From: Microvirga ossetica
GTDB lineage: Bacteria; Pseudomonadota; Alphaproteobacteria; Rhizobiales; Beijerinckiaceae
DNA: 64,000 nt
Direction of reading: 5' to 3'
NCBI RefSeq assembly: GCF_002741015.1
Contig: NZ_CP016616.1
Location: 2,203,501-2,267,500 of the forward strand
A model generated the notes under the pieces. It was not told the DNA's origin, did not search any database, and worked only from the letters and a program-made list of their open reading frames with translations. Below are positions 18,399-28,752 of the stretch, piece by piece; positions within the stretch are counted from its first letter, which is position 1, and every line of letters starts with the position of its first letter. The position numbers and the translations under genes were made by a program.

Positions 18399-18541
18399 AA
18401 TGTTCCACCCGGCTGCCAGACCTTCATGCTGCCTTCATCTTGGCAGTGGCATCTGCCTTGAGCGACCCTAAAATGGTTGCGATCCCGAACGGGATCGCTG
18501 AAGGACCGAGAACAGGCTCGAGAGAGCGCTCAAGGAAGTGA

Positions 18542-20182
<1,641 letters not shown>

Positions 20183-20192
20183 TTCCTGACGC

Positions 20193-20633
20193 TCAGTAGA
20201 TCGCCCAGAGCCCCGGCGTCGCCAACTCCAGCAGATGGCCGTCCGGATCCCGGAAGTAGAGGCTGGTCCCGCCCCGGGACCAGGTCGTCCTGCTCTCGAT
20301 GGCGATCCCGCGCGTCGTCAGCAGCGCCTCCCAATCGGCCAGCTCCTCCGCCGATACGGCGAAGCCGATATGCAGCGGCCCCTGCCCGTCATGGGGCGGG
20401 ATCGTCCCGCCCGGCGTCGGCATCGGCTCGTTCGAGCCGCCGCGCAGGAAGAGAAGCAGCACGCTTTTCCCGCCCACATCGAAAGCGCACATGCGCTGGT
20501 TGCCGAACAGAAGCGGCAGGCCGAGGTCGCTCTCGTAGAAGGCCTTGGCACGAGGCAGGTCGTCCACATAAAGCGCGGTTTCGAGAACGGCGTTCAGCTT
20601 GGGCATCGCAACAGGCATTCCTCCTGCCTCCAT
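20193..20633 (-). CDS. VOC-family (glyoxalase/dioxygenase fold) protein
   Basis: 146 residues with the two beta-alpha-beta modules of the vicinal oxygen chelate fold: ALYVDDLPRAKAFYESDLGL (first module) and YFRDPDGHLLELATPGLW at the end. HIGF and the final E of LLELATP are usual metal ligands. Reaction unknown. Start ATG 20633 has GGAGG about 5 bases upstream; in-frame ATGs at 20618 and 20606 are alternatives. Confidence 0.85.
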   Translation of the reverse strand: MEAGGMPVAMPKLNAVLETALYVDDLPRAKAFYESDLGLPLLFGNQRMCAFDVGGKSVLLLFLRGGSNEPMPTPGGTIPPHDGQGPLHIGFAVSAEELADWEALLTTRGIAIESRTTWSRGGTSLYFRDPDGHLLELATPGLWAIY

Positions 20634-20728
20634 TTTGTCCTCCGGTCCCGGTCCCGCGTCCAGCTATCCTTAAATTCCCTGGCATTTCGGGAGGCGAAAA
20701 ATTGGGCAACGATGCTGACCTTTTGATC

Positions 20729-20757
20729 TTGAAGGCCGCTGCCCCACACCTTATCTA
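20729..20757 (+). promoter_or_regulatory. Promoter for the small RNA
   Basis: TTGAAG (20729-20734) and TATCTA (20752-20757) are separated by 17 bases, a good sigma-70 type arrangement. Transcription would start near 20763-20765, just before the hairpin series that ends in the terminator at 20828-20853. Confidence 0.5.
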
Positions 20758-20761
20758 TTGC

Positions 20762-20853
20762 ATTGCAACACGGCGATTGGCGTCGCTGCGTTGCTGCCCT
20801 TCTTGGGCGTTTCCTCCCTAAACTTCGGGCCGTTGGCAACAACGGCCTTTTTT
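20762..20853 (+). ncRNA. Probable trans-acting small RNA, alpha-r14-like
   Basis: About 92 bases with promoter, stems and terminator but no reading frame of note. Order: a 5' part that can pair around CGTCGC, a hairpin GCCC-TTCTT-GGGC (20796-20808), an unpaired CCTCCC (20813-20818) that could pair with ribosome binding sites, then a GC terminator. This layout resembles the rhizobial alpha-r14 small RNA family, which exposes CCUCC-type anti-Shine-Dalgarno sequence. The family name is from memory and unverified. It occupies most of the 328-base gap between the VOC gene and the 126-residue gene. Confidence 0.6.
20828..20853 (+). terminator. Intrinsic terminator of the small RNA
   Basis: GGCCGTTG pairs perfectly with CAACGGCC across a GCAA tetraloop, and six T residues follow (20848-20853). 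This is one of the cleanest terminators in the window. No protein gene on the plus strand ends just upstream, so it must end an RNA transcript. Confidence 0.85.
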
Positions 20854-20961
20854 CTTGCCTGCCACTCCGACCCCGGCTGGCAGGAACATCTCGGAACGCC
20901 CGGTGGTTTCCCCTCAACGCATTGCTGAGCCGATGTTCTGGCGGAGCCCGGGAGAGTTCTC

Positions 20962-21342
20962 ATGTCCACCCGTTCTGACGACCGCGATAGCAGCGATATC
21001 CCGCCGGCTTACACGATCAAGCCGGTGGACGCGCCGCCCATGAACGCAGGCTCCACGACCGCGCAGCTGAAGGGCGACATCGACAGCGGCCGCACCGGGG
21101 ATAAGAACGATATGCTCGACCCCGGCCTTTCACCGCTGGGCACCGACGACGAGGCTGCGGGGACGCCGCCGAGTCCGGAACGGATCGACCTTGCCCGGCA
21201 CCAGGAAGCGTCCACACGCTGGCAAGGCGGAGCCGAGACCGATAGCTATGCCCACCGCAACTCCCACAAGGCCCTTTATGCCTATGTCGGCTTCATCGGC
21301 CTCGTCCTGGTGCTGTTCGTCGGCGCCTTCTCGATGTTCTGA
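20962..21342 (+). CDS. Small single-pass membrane protein, unknown
   Basis: 126 residues. The first 95 are hydrophilic and look disordered (rich in D, P, S and T), and the end is one transmembrane helix (ALYAYVGFIGLVLVLFVGAF). No family recognised. GGGAG lies about 8 bases before the ATG. It ends 5 bases before the convergent lacI-type gene. Confidence 0.65.
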   Translation: MSTRSDDRDSSDIPPAYTIKPVDAPPMNAGSTTAQLKGDIDSGRTGDKNDMLDPGLSPLGTDDEAAGTPPSPERIDLARHQEASTRWQGGAETDSYAHRNSHKALYAYVGFIGLVLVLFVGAFSMF

Positions 21343-21347
21343 GCTGT

Positions 21348-22409
21348 TCAGGTCCGCGACACGACGCTGTCGCGGATGACGAGCTCCGTGTCCAGCCTGA
21401 TCCTCTTGGGCGTCGGGCGACCCTGCAGCAGATCGATGAGGACGGTCGCAGCCGCCTGCCCCAGTTCGCGCCGCGGCTGATGGATCGTGGTCAGGGCCGG
21501 CTCCGCCACTGCCGCGAACTCGATATCGTCGAAACCGGCAACGGAGATATCGTCGGGCACGCGCAGCCCGGCGGAGAAAAGGGTGCGCATGAGGCCGATG
21601 GCCATCTCGTCGCTGGTGCAGAAGACGGCGCTCGGACGGCTGGATCGCGCCAGCAGATTCTGACCGGCCGTAACGCCGGATGCGACCGTGTAATCCCCCG
21701 GAATGACCAGGTCGGGATCGAACGGCAGGCCGGCAGCCTCCAGCCCGTCCTTGAAGCCCTGAAAGCGCTCGCGCTCCAGGATATTGATGGCGGGGCCACT
21801 CACATAGGCGATGCTGCGGTGCCCCTGGGAGGCCAGATGCCGCGTCATCCGCGCTGCGGCAGCCCGGTTGTCGATCTCGATCTGCGGAATGTCGGCACCC
21901 GGGATCGCCTCGCAGAGCGCGACGAGCGGGATCGTGATCCTGGCGGGCTTGCCCTCCCCTTCGCGGGTCTGACCGAACAGGTGGCCGTTGAGGAGAATGG
22001 CGCCGTCCACGCGCCCCGCCGCGGTGAAGGCCGCGAAATGCGCCTCCTTTTCGGGCGAGCCATCGAGATCGCTGATGATCATGCCGTAGCCGGCCTCGAA
22101 GAGGGTTTCCTCGATGCCGCGCAGGATCTTGGAAAAGAACGTGTTCGCGAGATCCGGCAGGACCACCAGCACCATGCCGGTTTTCTGCGAGCGCAGGCTG
22201 CGCGCAGCGAGATTCGGCACATAGCCCGTCTTGGCGATGGCCTCCTGTACCCTCGCCCGCGCTTCGGGCGAGACGCGCTCCGGCGTGGCAAGAGCACGGC
22301 TGACGGTAGCGGTCGAGACTTCGGCGAGCTTCGCGACATCCTGAATGCGGGCGGCGCGGAGTGAAACGCCCTCCTGCTCCGATCTGTCTCCCTGCCCGGC
22401 CTCGTCCAT
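21348..22409 (-). CDS. LacI-family transcriptional repressor
   Basis: 353 residues. The helix-turn-helix IQDVAKLAEVSTATVSRAL (about 22-40) and hinge region are followed by a periplasmic-binding-protein-like sensor domain (about 75-340). It is divergent from the sugar ABC operon, and an 18-base LacI-type palindrome lies 56 bases from its start over the operon promoter. The natural reading is repression of the operon, relieved by the imported sugar or a derivative. About 20 hydrophilic residues precede the DNA-binding domain, so a later start is possible. Confidence 0.93.
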   Translation of the reverse strand: MDEAGQGDRSEQEGVSLRAARIQDVAKLAEVSTATVSRALATPERVSPEARARVQEAIAKTGYVPNLAARSLRSQKTGMVLVVLPDLANTFFSKILRGIEETLFEAGYGMIISDLDGSPEKEAHFAAFTAAGRVDGAILLNGHLFGQTREGEGKPARITIPLVALCEAIPGADIPQIEIDNRAAAARMTRHLASQGHRSIAYVSGPAINILERERFQGFKDGLEAAGLPFDPDLVIPGDYTVASGVTAGQNLLARSSRPSAVFCTSDEMAIGLMRTLFSAGLRVPDDISVAGFDDIEFAAVAEPALTTIHQPRRELGQAAATVLIDLLQGRPTPKRIRLDTELVIRDSVVSRT

Positions 22410-22434
22410 GGATCTCCCCCTACGATGGTTCTGT

Positions 22435-22462
22435 TTGACAGAAGCCGCCGTTTCGGTAAAGT
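22435..22462 (+). promoter_or_regulatory. Promoter of the sugar ABC operon
   Basis: A consensus -35 TTGACA (22435-22440) and a -10 TAAAGT (22457-22462) are 16 bases apart, with transcription expected near 22469. The LacI-type operator overlaps that point. This leaves a leader of about 195 bases before the ATPase gene. Confidence 0.65.
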
Positions 22463-22464
22463 TT

Positions 22465-22482
22465 CATGTAAACGATTACATG
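22465..22482. promoter_or_regulatory. LacI-family operator
   Basis: CATGTAAACGATTACATG is palindromic at 16 of 18 positions with the central CG expected for LacI-family sites. It lies directly after the -10 element, where a bound repressor would block initiation. Confidence 0.75.
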
Positions 22483-22664
22483 GGCCTTCTTCGCAGGTGT
22501 CGAGGGCTTTTAAGGCGCAAAGGTCCCGAAAGAGGACAGGCCGCAAGCAGGAGGAAACGAATGCCAGCTCACGCCTCTTCCAGCTGAACGTCACCGGCAC
22601 AGTCTCGCCGGCCACCTCCTTCGCCCAAGCGGGCGTGAGCGATGTCGCTCATCCGGAGCAGTTC

Positions 22665-24185
22665 ATGGAATCCGTTCTTCGCGCAGAGAGCATCTCCAAG
22701 TCCTTCGGGCCCATCGAGGTCCTGAGCGGGATTTCGCTCGACCTGAAGCCCGGTGAGGTGCATGCGGTCATCGGGGAGAACGGCGCCGGCAAGTCGACCC
22801 TGATGCGCATCCTCTCGGGCCATCTCGCGCCCACAAAAGGCAATCTTCATCTGAACGGCCGGCCGGTCACGTTCTCGGGGCCGGTTGCTGCGGAAAGCCA
22901 GGGCATCGTTCTCGTTCACCAGGAGATCCTGCTCGCCCCCGACCTGACGGTGGCGCAAAATCTCTTTCTCGGGCGCGAGATCCGGCGCTTCGGCTTCGTC
23001 GACGACGCGACCATGCGCGAGCGGGCGCGCGCCATCCTGCGTGAGCTCGGCACCGGCATCGACCCGGACCGGCAGGTCAGCCGCCTCTCCATCGCTGACC
23101 GGCAGCTCGTGCAGATCGCTCGCGCCCTGCTGGTGCCGCATAAGGTCGTCGCGTTCGACGAGCCGACGGCCGTTCTCACGCCCATCGAGGCCGAGAGCCT
23201 GTTCGAGATCATCCGCAAGCTGCGCGCCCAGGGCGTCGCCGTCCTCTACATCTCCCACCGCCTGAACGAGGTGAAGGCGATCGCCGATCGCGTCACGGTT
23301 TTGCGCGACGGACGCCATATCGCGACCCGCGACATCGAAGGCCTGGAGCCGCTCGAGATGGCCCGCCTCATGGTCGGGCGCGACATGTCCAAGCTCTATC
23401 CGGAAAAGCCGGAGACAGCCTCCGACCAAGTGCTTCTGAGCGTGCGCGACATGGTCGTGCCGGGCTTCGTGGAGAATGCTTCCTTCAGCCTGCATCTCGG
23501 CGAGATCCTCGGCTTCGGCGGCCTGATCGGTGCCGGCCGCACCGAGCTGTTCGAGGGAATCGTCGGGCTTCGCCCGGGCCATGGCACGATCGCCCTCGAC
23601 GGCAAGCAGGTTCATTTCCGCGACGCCCGCGAGGCGATGGCTTCCGGCATCGTCTATCTCTCCGAAGACCGGAAGGGCAAAGGCCTGCTGCTGCAGCAGA
23701 ACCTGCGCGTCAACCTGTCCCTGGCGGCGCTGGAGAAGTTCACCCGCGGATCGTTCATCGACGGGGCCGCCGAGGAGCAGGCGCTCGACAAGGCGATCAA
23801 GGATTTCGACATCCGCACCCGGCGCCGCGATCTGCTGGCGGGGCAACTCTCCGGCGGCAACCAGCAGAAGCTCCTGCTCGCCAAGATGATGCTGGTGGAG
23901 CCACGCATCGTCATCATCGACGAGCCGACGCGCGGCGTCGATATCGGCACCAAGGAGCAGATCTACCGCTTCATCGCCTCGCTCGCCGCGGAAGGCCGCG
24001 CCGTCGTGGTCATCTCCTCCGAGATGCAGGAGCTGATCGGGCTGTGCCACCGGGTCGTGGTGATGCGCAACGGGCGCGTCGCGGGCGAGGTCGCTCAAGG
24101 CGACCTGTCCGAGGATTCCATCGTCTATCTCGCCACAGGCGTTCATGAAGAAAGGGCGGCGGAAATCGCCGCAGGCCACGCATGA
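22665..24185 (+). CDS. Sugar ABC importer ATPase (RbsA/MglA type)
   Basis: 506 residues with two ABC domains in tandem, as in RbsA/MglA. The first has Walker A GENGAGKST, a signature-like LSIADRQLVQIARAL and Walker B VVAFDEPTA. The second has the usual altered P-loop GLIGAGRTEL, LSGGNQQKLLLA and VIIDEPTRGVD. It powers monosaccharide import with the permease and binding protein downstream. ATG 22665 was chosen for GGAG 6 bases upstream and the family N-terminus; the frame is open back to 22425, but that part covers the promoter and operator. It overlaps the permease gene by 4 bases. Confidence 0.95.
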   Translation: MESVLRAESISKSFGPIEVLSGISLDLKPGEVHAVIGENGAGKSTLMRILSGHLAPTKGNLHLNGRPVTFSGPVAAESQGIVLVHQEILLAPDLTVAQNLFLGREIRRFGFVDDATMRERARAILRELGTGIDPDRQVSRLSIADRQLVQIARALLVPHKVVAFDEPTAVLTPIEAESLFEIIRKLRAQGVAVLYISHRLNEVKAIADRVTVLRDGRHIATRDIEGLEPLEMARLMVGRDMSKLYPEKPETASDQVLLSVRDMVVPGFVENASFSLHLGEILGFGGLIGAGRTELFEGIVGLRPGHGTIALDGKQVHFRDAREAMASGIVYLSEDRKGKGLLLQQNLRVNLSLAALEKFTRGSFIDGAAEEQALDKAIKDFDIRTRRRDLLAGQLSGGNQQKLLLAKMMLVEPRIVIIDEPTRGVDIGTKEQIYRFIASLAAEGRAVVVISSEMQELIGLCHRVVVMRNGRVAGEVAQGDLSEDSIVYLATGVHEERAAEIAAGHA

Positions 24186-25180
24186 CCGAAACCGTGCTTC
24201 GCACCGGCGCCGAGAAGCGCCGCTTCACCATCGACATGCGGGCGCTCGCGCCCTTCATCGCGCTGATCGTGCTCGTGATCGCAGGCGCACTGATCAATCC
24301 CGACTTCCTGACCGCGTCGAACCTGCTCAACGTGGTGACGCGCTCGGCCTTCATAGCCATCATCGCGGTCGGCGCCACCTTCGTCATCGCCGGCGGCGGG
24401 CTCGATCTGTCGGTCGGCTCCATGGCGGCGCTGACGGCCGGCGTCATGATCCTGACCCTGAACAATCTCGGCGGGGGCGACCTGGGGACGCTTGCCATCG
24501 GCATGCTCGCCGCCATCGCGCTGAGCGCCGCCTGCGGATTGGCGAACGGCCTCATCGTCACCTTCGGACGCATCGAGCCCTTCATCGTGACGCTCGGCAC
24601 CATGGGTATCTTCCGCTCGCTCGTGATCTGGCTCGCGGCAGGCGGCACCATCACCATGCGCAATTTCGATCTGCGTGAGATGTATCGCCCGGTCTATTTC
24701 GGCAGCATCTTCGGCGTTCCGATCCCGATCATCGCATTTCTCGTCGTCGCCGCCATCGGTGCGCTGATCCTCTACCGCACCTCCTTCGGCCGCCACGTGG
24801 TGGCGCTCGGCTCCAACGAGGATGTGGCGCGCTATTCCGGCGTGCCGATCTGGCGCGTGCGCACGCTCACTTACATCATCCAGGGCATCTGCGTCGGCAT
24901 CGCGGTGCTGGTCTATGTGCCGCGCCTCGGCTCGGCTACCCCGACGACGGGCCTCCTGTGGGAATTGCAGGCCATCACGGCCGTGGTCATCGGCGGCACG
25001 GCGCTTCGGGGCGGCATCGGCCGCGTCTGGGGCACGGTGGTCGGCGCGGTGATCCTCGAACTCGTCGCCAACATCATGGTGCTGTCGAACTTCGTCTCCG
25101 AATTTCTCGTGGGCGCGGTTCAGGGTGCCATCATCATTATCGCCATGCTCGTGCAGCGGTCAGTCCACCGCGGGCGATGA
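24182..25180 (+). CDS. Sugar ABC importer permease (RbsC type)
   Basis: 332 residues with about eight to ten membrane helices. The segment GATFVIAGGGLDLSVGSMAAL is the family signature, and the EAA-like loop near GSNEDVARYSGVPIWRVR contacts the ATPase. It is expected to work as a homodimer with the upstream ATPase. Start overlaps the ATPase stop (ATGA). Confidence 0.95.
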   Translation: MTETVLRTGAEKRRFTIDMRALAPFIALIVLVIAGALINPDFLTASNLLNVVTRSAFIAIIAVGATFVIAGGGLDLSVGSMAALTAGVMILTLNNLGGGDLGTLAIGMLAAIALSAACGLANGLIVTFGRIEPFIVTLGTMGIFRSLVIWLAAGGTITMRNFDLREMYRPVYFGSIFGVPIPIIAFLVVAAIGALILYRTSFGRHVVALGSNEDVARYSGVPIWRVRTLTYIIQGICVGIAVLVYVPRLGSATPTTGLLWELQAITAVVIGGTALRGGIGRVWGTVVGAVILELVANIMVLSNFVSEFLVGAVQGAIIIIAMLVQRSVHRGR

Positions 25181-25245
25181 AACCGGGCTTAAGCCCACCG
25201 GACAAGGGACAAAGGGCTTAGAACAACTCTTCAGGGAGGAATGAC

Positions 25246-26196
25246 ATGAAAGCAACGGTACTGAAGATCGCAATGGCAGCAGGCCTGATGGCCGGCGTCG
25301 CCACCGGCGCGATGGCCCAGCAGAAGAACGTGACGATCGGCGTCTCGATCCCGGCCGCGACCCATGGCTGGACCGGCGGCGTCGTCTATCACGCCCAGGA
25401 GACGGCCAAGCAGCTCGAAAAGACCTATCCCGGCATCAAGGTCGTGGTGAAGACCTCGCCCGACGGCGCATCGCAGGCGAACGCGCTCGATGATCTCACC
25501 TCGCAGAAGGTCGATGCGCTGGTGGTCCTGCCCTTCAACTCGGATGAGCTGACGAACCCCGTCCGCGAGATCAAGAAGCGCGGCACCTTCATCACGGTGG
25601 TCGACCGCGGCCTCAAGGATCCGTCGATCCAGGACATCTATGTGGCCGGCAACAACCCCGAGTTCGGCCGCGTGGCCGGCAAGTACTTCGTCGACAACCT
25701 GAAGCAGGGCAATGTGGTGGTCTTCCGCGGCATTCCCACGGTGATCGACGAGGAGCGCGTAACGAACTTCGAGAAGGCTCTCGAAGGCTCGGGCGTGAAG
25801 GTGATCGACAAGCAATATGCCAACTGGAACCGCGACGATGCCTTCAAGGTGATGCAGGACTACCTCGCCAAGCATCCGAAGATCGACGCGGTCTGGGCCT
25901 CCGACGACGACATGGCGCTCGGCATCATGGAAGCCATCCGTCAGGGCAAGCGCGAGGACATCAAGTTCGTCCTCGGCGGCGCCGGCATGAAGGACATGAT
26001 CAAGAAGGTGATGGACGGCGACAAGATGATCCCCGCCGACGTGTCCTATCCGCCGTCGATGATCGCCACCGCCATGGTCGTCACCGCGGCGAACTTCTAC
26101 ACCAGCGCCCCGATGCGCGGCACCTACGTGCTCAACGCCCAGCTGATCACGAAGGACAACGCCAAGGATCACTACTTCCCGAACTCGCCGTTCTAA
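25246..26196 (+). CDS. Sugar-binding periplasmic protein (type I)
   Basis: 316 residues. A signal peptide (1-24, cleaved after AMA) precedes a ribose/galactose-type binding fold starting KNVTIGVSIPAATHGWTGG. AVWASDDDMALGIMEA is typical of sugar-binding members. The ligand cannot be read from sequence. GGGAGGAA precedes the ATG, a strong site suited to the high output a binding protein needs. A short palindrome, GGGCTTAAGCCC (25185-25196), lies in the gap before it. Confidence 0.93.
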   Translation: MKATVLKIAMAAGLMAGVATGAMAQQKNVTIGVSIPAATHGWTGGVVYHAQETAKQLEKTYPGIKVVVKTSPDGASQANALDDLTSQKVDALVVLPFNSDELTNPVREIKKRGTFITVVDRGLKDPSIQDIYVAGNNPEFGRVAGKYFVDNLKQGNVVVFRGIPTVIDEERVTNFEKALEGSGVKVIDKQYANWNRDDAFKVMQDYLAKHPKIDAVWASDDDMALGIMEAIRQGKREDIKFVLGGAGMKDMIKKVMDGDKMIPADVSYPPSMIATAMVVTAANFYTSAPMRGTYVLNAQLITKDNAKDHYFPNSPF

Positions 26197-26210
26197 GCGG
26201 CGCACCTCTT

Positions 26211-26365
26211 CCCTCCCCCTTGCGGGGAGGGATTGAGGGTGGGGATCGCAAAGTCAGAGCGCTTTACTCCACTTTTGAACACGGTGGGTTCATACAGAAC
26301 CTAACTTTCTTAGCAGCCACCCGGTCGCGCCACCCCCACCCCTGCCCCTCCCCGCAAGGGGGAGG
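26211..26365. repeat. Pair of inverted C/G-rich intergenic repeats
   Basis: Two related elements face each other in the gap after the binding-protein gene: CCCTCCCCCTTGCGGGGAGGG (from 26213, each a hairpin in itself) and CCCCTCCCCGCAAGGGGGAGGGG (to 26365). Each can fold alone, and they can pair with each other. Such elements are common between genes in high-GC alphaproteobacteria. Here they could stabilise or end the binding-protein transcript. Confidence 0.55.
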
Positions 26366-26385
26366 GGAATACCAGGAGTTCACCC

Positions 26386-27444
26386 ATGAAGACCATGAAG
26401 GGCCCCGGCCTTTTCCTTGCGCAGTTCGCAGGCGACGAGGCTCCGTTCAACTCGCTCGACGCGATCTGCCGCTGGGCGGCCTCCCTCGGCTACAAGGGTG
26501 TCCAGATTCCCACCTGGGACGCCCGCCTCATCGACCTCAAGAAGGCCGCGGATTCAGGCGCCTATTGCGACGAGATTGCCGGAATCGTGCACTCGCACGG
26601 CATGGAGATCACCGAGCTCTCGACGCATCTTCAGGGCCAGCTCGTCGCCGTGCATCCAGCCTATGACGAGGCCTTCGACGGATTTGCAGCACCGGAGGTG
26701 CGCGGCAATTCGAAGGCGCGGCAGGAATGGGCGGTGAGCCAGATGCTGATGGCGGCGAAAGCCTCGAAGCGCCTCGGGCTCAACGCCAGCGTCACCTTCT
26801 CCGGCGCGCTCGCATGGCCGTTCATGTATCCCTGGCCGCAGCGTCCGGCCGGCCTCGTCGAGACGGCCTTCGAGGAGCTGGGACGCCGGTGGACGCCGAT
26901 CCTCGATGCCTATGAGGATGCGGGCTGCGACGTCTGCTACGAGATCCATCCCGGCGAGGATATCCACGACGGCGCCACCTTCGAGCGCTTCGTCGATGCG
27001 GTCGGCGGCCACAAGCGCGCCTGCATCAATTACGATCCGAGCCACTTCCTGCTGCAGCAGCTCGACTATGTCGCCTTCATCGATCTCTATCATGAGCGCA
27101 TCAAGGCCTTCCACGCCAAGGACGCGGAGTTCAACCCGAGCGGCCGCGTCGGCGTCTATGGCGGATACGAGAGCTGGATCGAGCGCGCCGGCCGCTTCCG
27201 TTCGCTCGGCGACGGGCAGGTCGATTTCAACGCCATCTTCTCGAAGCTCGCGCAGTACGATTACGATTCCTGGGCCGTGCTCGAATGGGAATGCGCGCTC
27301 AAGCATCCGGAGGACGGCGCGCGCGAAGGTGCAGAGTTCATCAAGGCCAACATCATCCGCGTGACGGAAAAGGCCTTCGACGATTTCGCCGCCGGCGGAA
27401 CGGACGAGGCCGCCAACCGCCGCATGCTCGGCATCGATGCATAA
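26386..27444 (+). CDS. TIM-barrel sugar (phosphate) isomerase/epimerase
   Basis: 352 residues of the AP-endonuclease-2-like TIM barrel family (PF01261). Metal-ligand segments typical of the fold are visible: CYEIHPGEDIHDG (about 185-197), CINYDPSHFLLQ, IKAFHAKDAEF and WAVLEWECALKHP. It probably acts on the sugar imported by the upstream transporter or on its keto form made by the downstream dehydrogenase. AGGAG lies 9 bases before the ATG. The gene is 17 bases before the dehydrogenase gene. Confidence 0.85.
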   Translation: MKTMKGPGLFLAQFAGDEAPFNSLDAICRWAASLGYKGVQIPTWDARLIDLKKAADSGAYCDEIAGIVHSHGMEITELSTHLQGQLVAVHPAYDEAFDGFAAPEVRGNSKARQEWAVSQMLMAAKASKRLGLNASVTFSGALAWPFMYPWPQRPAGLVETAFEELGRRWTPILDAYEDAGCDVCYEIHPGEDIHDGATFERFVDAVGGHKRACINYDPSHFLLQQLDYVAFIDLYHERIKAFHAKDAEFNPSGRVGVYGGYESWIERAGRFRSLGDGQVDFNAIFSKLAQYDYDSWAVLEWECALKHPEDGAREGAEFIKANIIRVTEKAFDDFAAGGTDEAANRRMLGIDA

Positions 27445-27461
27445 GCGACAAGGGGCGACAC

Positions 27462-28637
27462 ATGACGATTGCAGGATCACCGGACCAGAAGCTGAACCGC
27501 CGCCTACGTCTCGGCATGGTCGGCGGCGGGCGCGGCGCCTTCATCGGCGCGGTGCACCGCATCGCGGCCCGTCTCGACGACCGCTGGGAGCTTGTGGCGG
27601 GCGCCCTCTCCTCCGACCCGGAGCGGGCCAGGGCGTCCGGCGAGGATCTGCTCCTGAAGCCGGACCGCATCTATGGCGATTACAACGAGATGGCGCGCCG
27701 CGAACGCCGGCTGAAGGACGGCATCGACGCGGTCGCCATCGTCACGCCGAACCACGCCCATGCCGCAGCCGCCCGCGCCTTCCTGAAGGCCGGCATCCAT
27801 GTGATCTGCGACAAGCCGCTGACGACCACGCGGCGCGAGGCCGATCAGCTCGCGAAGCTTGCCCGTGAATCGGGCCTGATCTTCGCGGTCACGCACAATT
27901 ACACCGGCTATCCCATGGTGCGGCAGGCGCGCGCCATGGTGAAGGCGGGCGAACTCGGGGCCATCCGCGTCGTGCAGGTGGAATACGCGCAGGACTGGCT
28001 CGCCACCCGCGTCGAGGAGACTGGCAGCAAGCAGGCCGAATGGCGCACGGATCCGGCCCGCTCCGGCCCCGCCGGCGCGGTCGGCGACATCGGCACCCAT
28101 GCCTTCAACCTCGCCGAGTTCATCGTCGGCGACGAGGTCGCCTCCCTCTCGGCGGAACTCCACACCTTCGTGGAAGGGCGCCGCCTCGACGACAATGCGC
28201 ATATGATGCTGCGCTTCACTTCCGGCGCGAAGGGCATGCTCTGGTGCAGCCAGGTGGCATCCGGCATCGAGAACGGCCTGCGTATCCGCATCTACGGCGA
28301 GAAGGCGGGTCTCGAATGGTGTCAGGAGAACCCGAATTACCTGACCTTCTTGCCTCTCGGCGAGCCGCCGCGCACGATCCGCCGCAACGGCTCCGGCGCC
28401 GACGAGGCTTCTCGCGCCGCATCGCGCATCCCGGGCGGACATCCGGAAGGCTATCTCGAGGGCTTCGCCCAGCTCTACACCGATGTGGCCGAGCAGATCG
28501 CGGCCCGGATCGAGAAGCGCGATCCCAATCCCTTCGCGCTTCAGGTGCCGACCGTCGACCACGGCGTGCGCGGCGTGCGCTTCATCGAAGCGGCGGTGCG
28601 CTCCTCGCAGCGCAAGGCCGCCTGGGTCGATCTGTAG
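27462..28637 (+). CDS. Gfo/Idh/MocA-family NAD(P)-dependent oxidoreductase
   Basis: 391 residues. The Rossmann motif MVGGGRGAFIG (about 19-29), the conserved CDKPLTT (about 116-122) and the catalytic segment GAVGDIGTHAFNLAEF (about 204-219) identify the family, whose members oxidise or reduce sugars and cyclitols. Together with the epimerase it forms a common two-gene catabolic module, sometimes linked to 3-keto-glycoside or inositol metabolism; which applies is unknown. ATG 27462 has AGGGG upstream. It is the last gene of the sugar operon. Confidence 0.9.
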   Translation: MTIAGSPDQKLNRRLRLGMVGGGRGAFIGAVHRIAARLDDRWELVAGALSSDPERARASGEDLLLKPDRIYGDYNEMARRERRLKDGIDAVAIVTPNHAHAAAARAFLKAGIHVICDKPLTTTRREADQLAKLARESGLIFAVTHNYTGYPMVRQARAMVKAGELGAIRVVQVEYAQDWLATRVEETGSKQAEWRTDPARSGPAGAVGDIGTHAFNLAEFIVGDEVASLSAELHTFVEGRRLDDNAHMMLRFTSGAKGMLWCSQVASGIENGLRIRIYGEKAGLEWCQENPNYLTFLPLGEPPRTIRRNGSGADEASRAASRIPGGHPEGYLEGFAQLYTDVAEQIAARIEKRDPNPFALQVPTVDHGVRGVRFIEAAVRSSQRKAAWVDL

Positions 28638-28642
28638 ACACT

Positions 28643-28675
28643 GCGAAAGCCCTGCCCCATCCGCAGGGCTTTCGC
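28643..28675 (+). terminator. 13-bp hairpin ending the sugar operon
   Basis: GCGAAAGCCCTGC (28643-28655) pairs perfectly with GCAGGGCTTTCGC (28663-28675), loop of 7 bases. It starts 5 bases after the stop codon of the last gene. No T tract follows, so it may stop polymerase weakly or protect the 3' end. Confidence 0.55.
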
Positions 28676-28752
28676 GCCGCTCCCTTGAAATCGCCTCCGC
28701 AATCATGACGTATAGGATGATCACGTTACCGGCGGATTTTTAACGATTTCAG

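Noticed and set aside
17902..18408. N-terminal extension of the TctC-type protein
   Set aside because: The signal peptide begins at 17901; the upstream part overlaps the divergent small gene.
22425..22664. N-terminal extension of the sugar ATPase gene
   Set aside because: This stretch contains the promoter and operator; ATG 22665 has a good ribosome site and the family N-terminus.
28700..28735. Possible Zur box before zur
   Set aside because: GTATAGG and CGTTAC flank a centre that is not symmetric; only the outer bases match, so it is not convincing.
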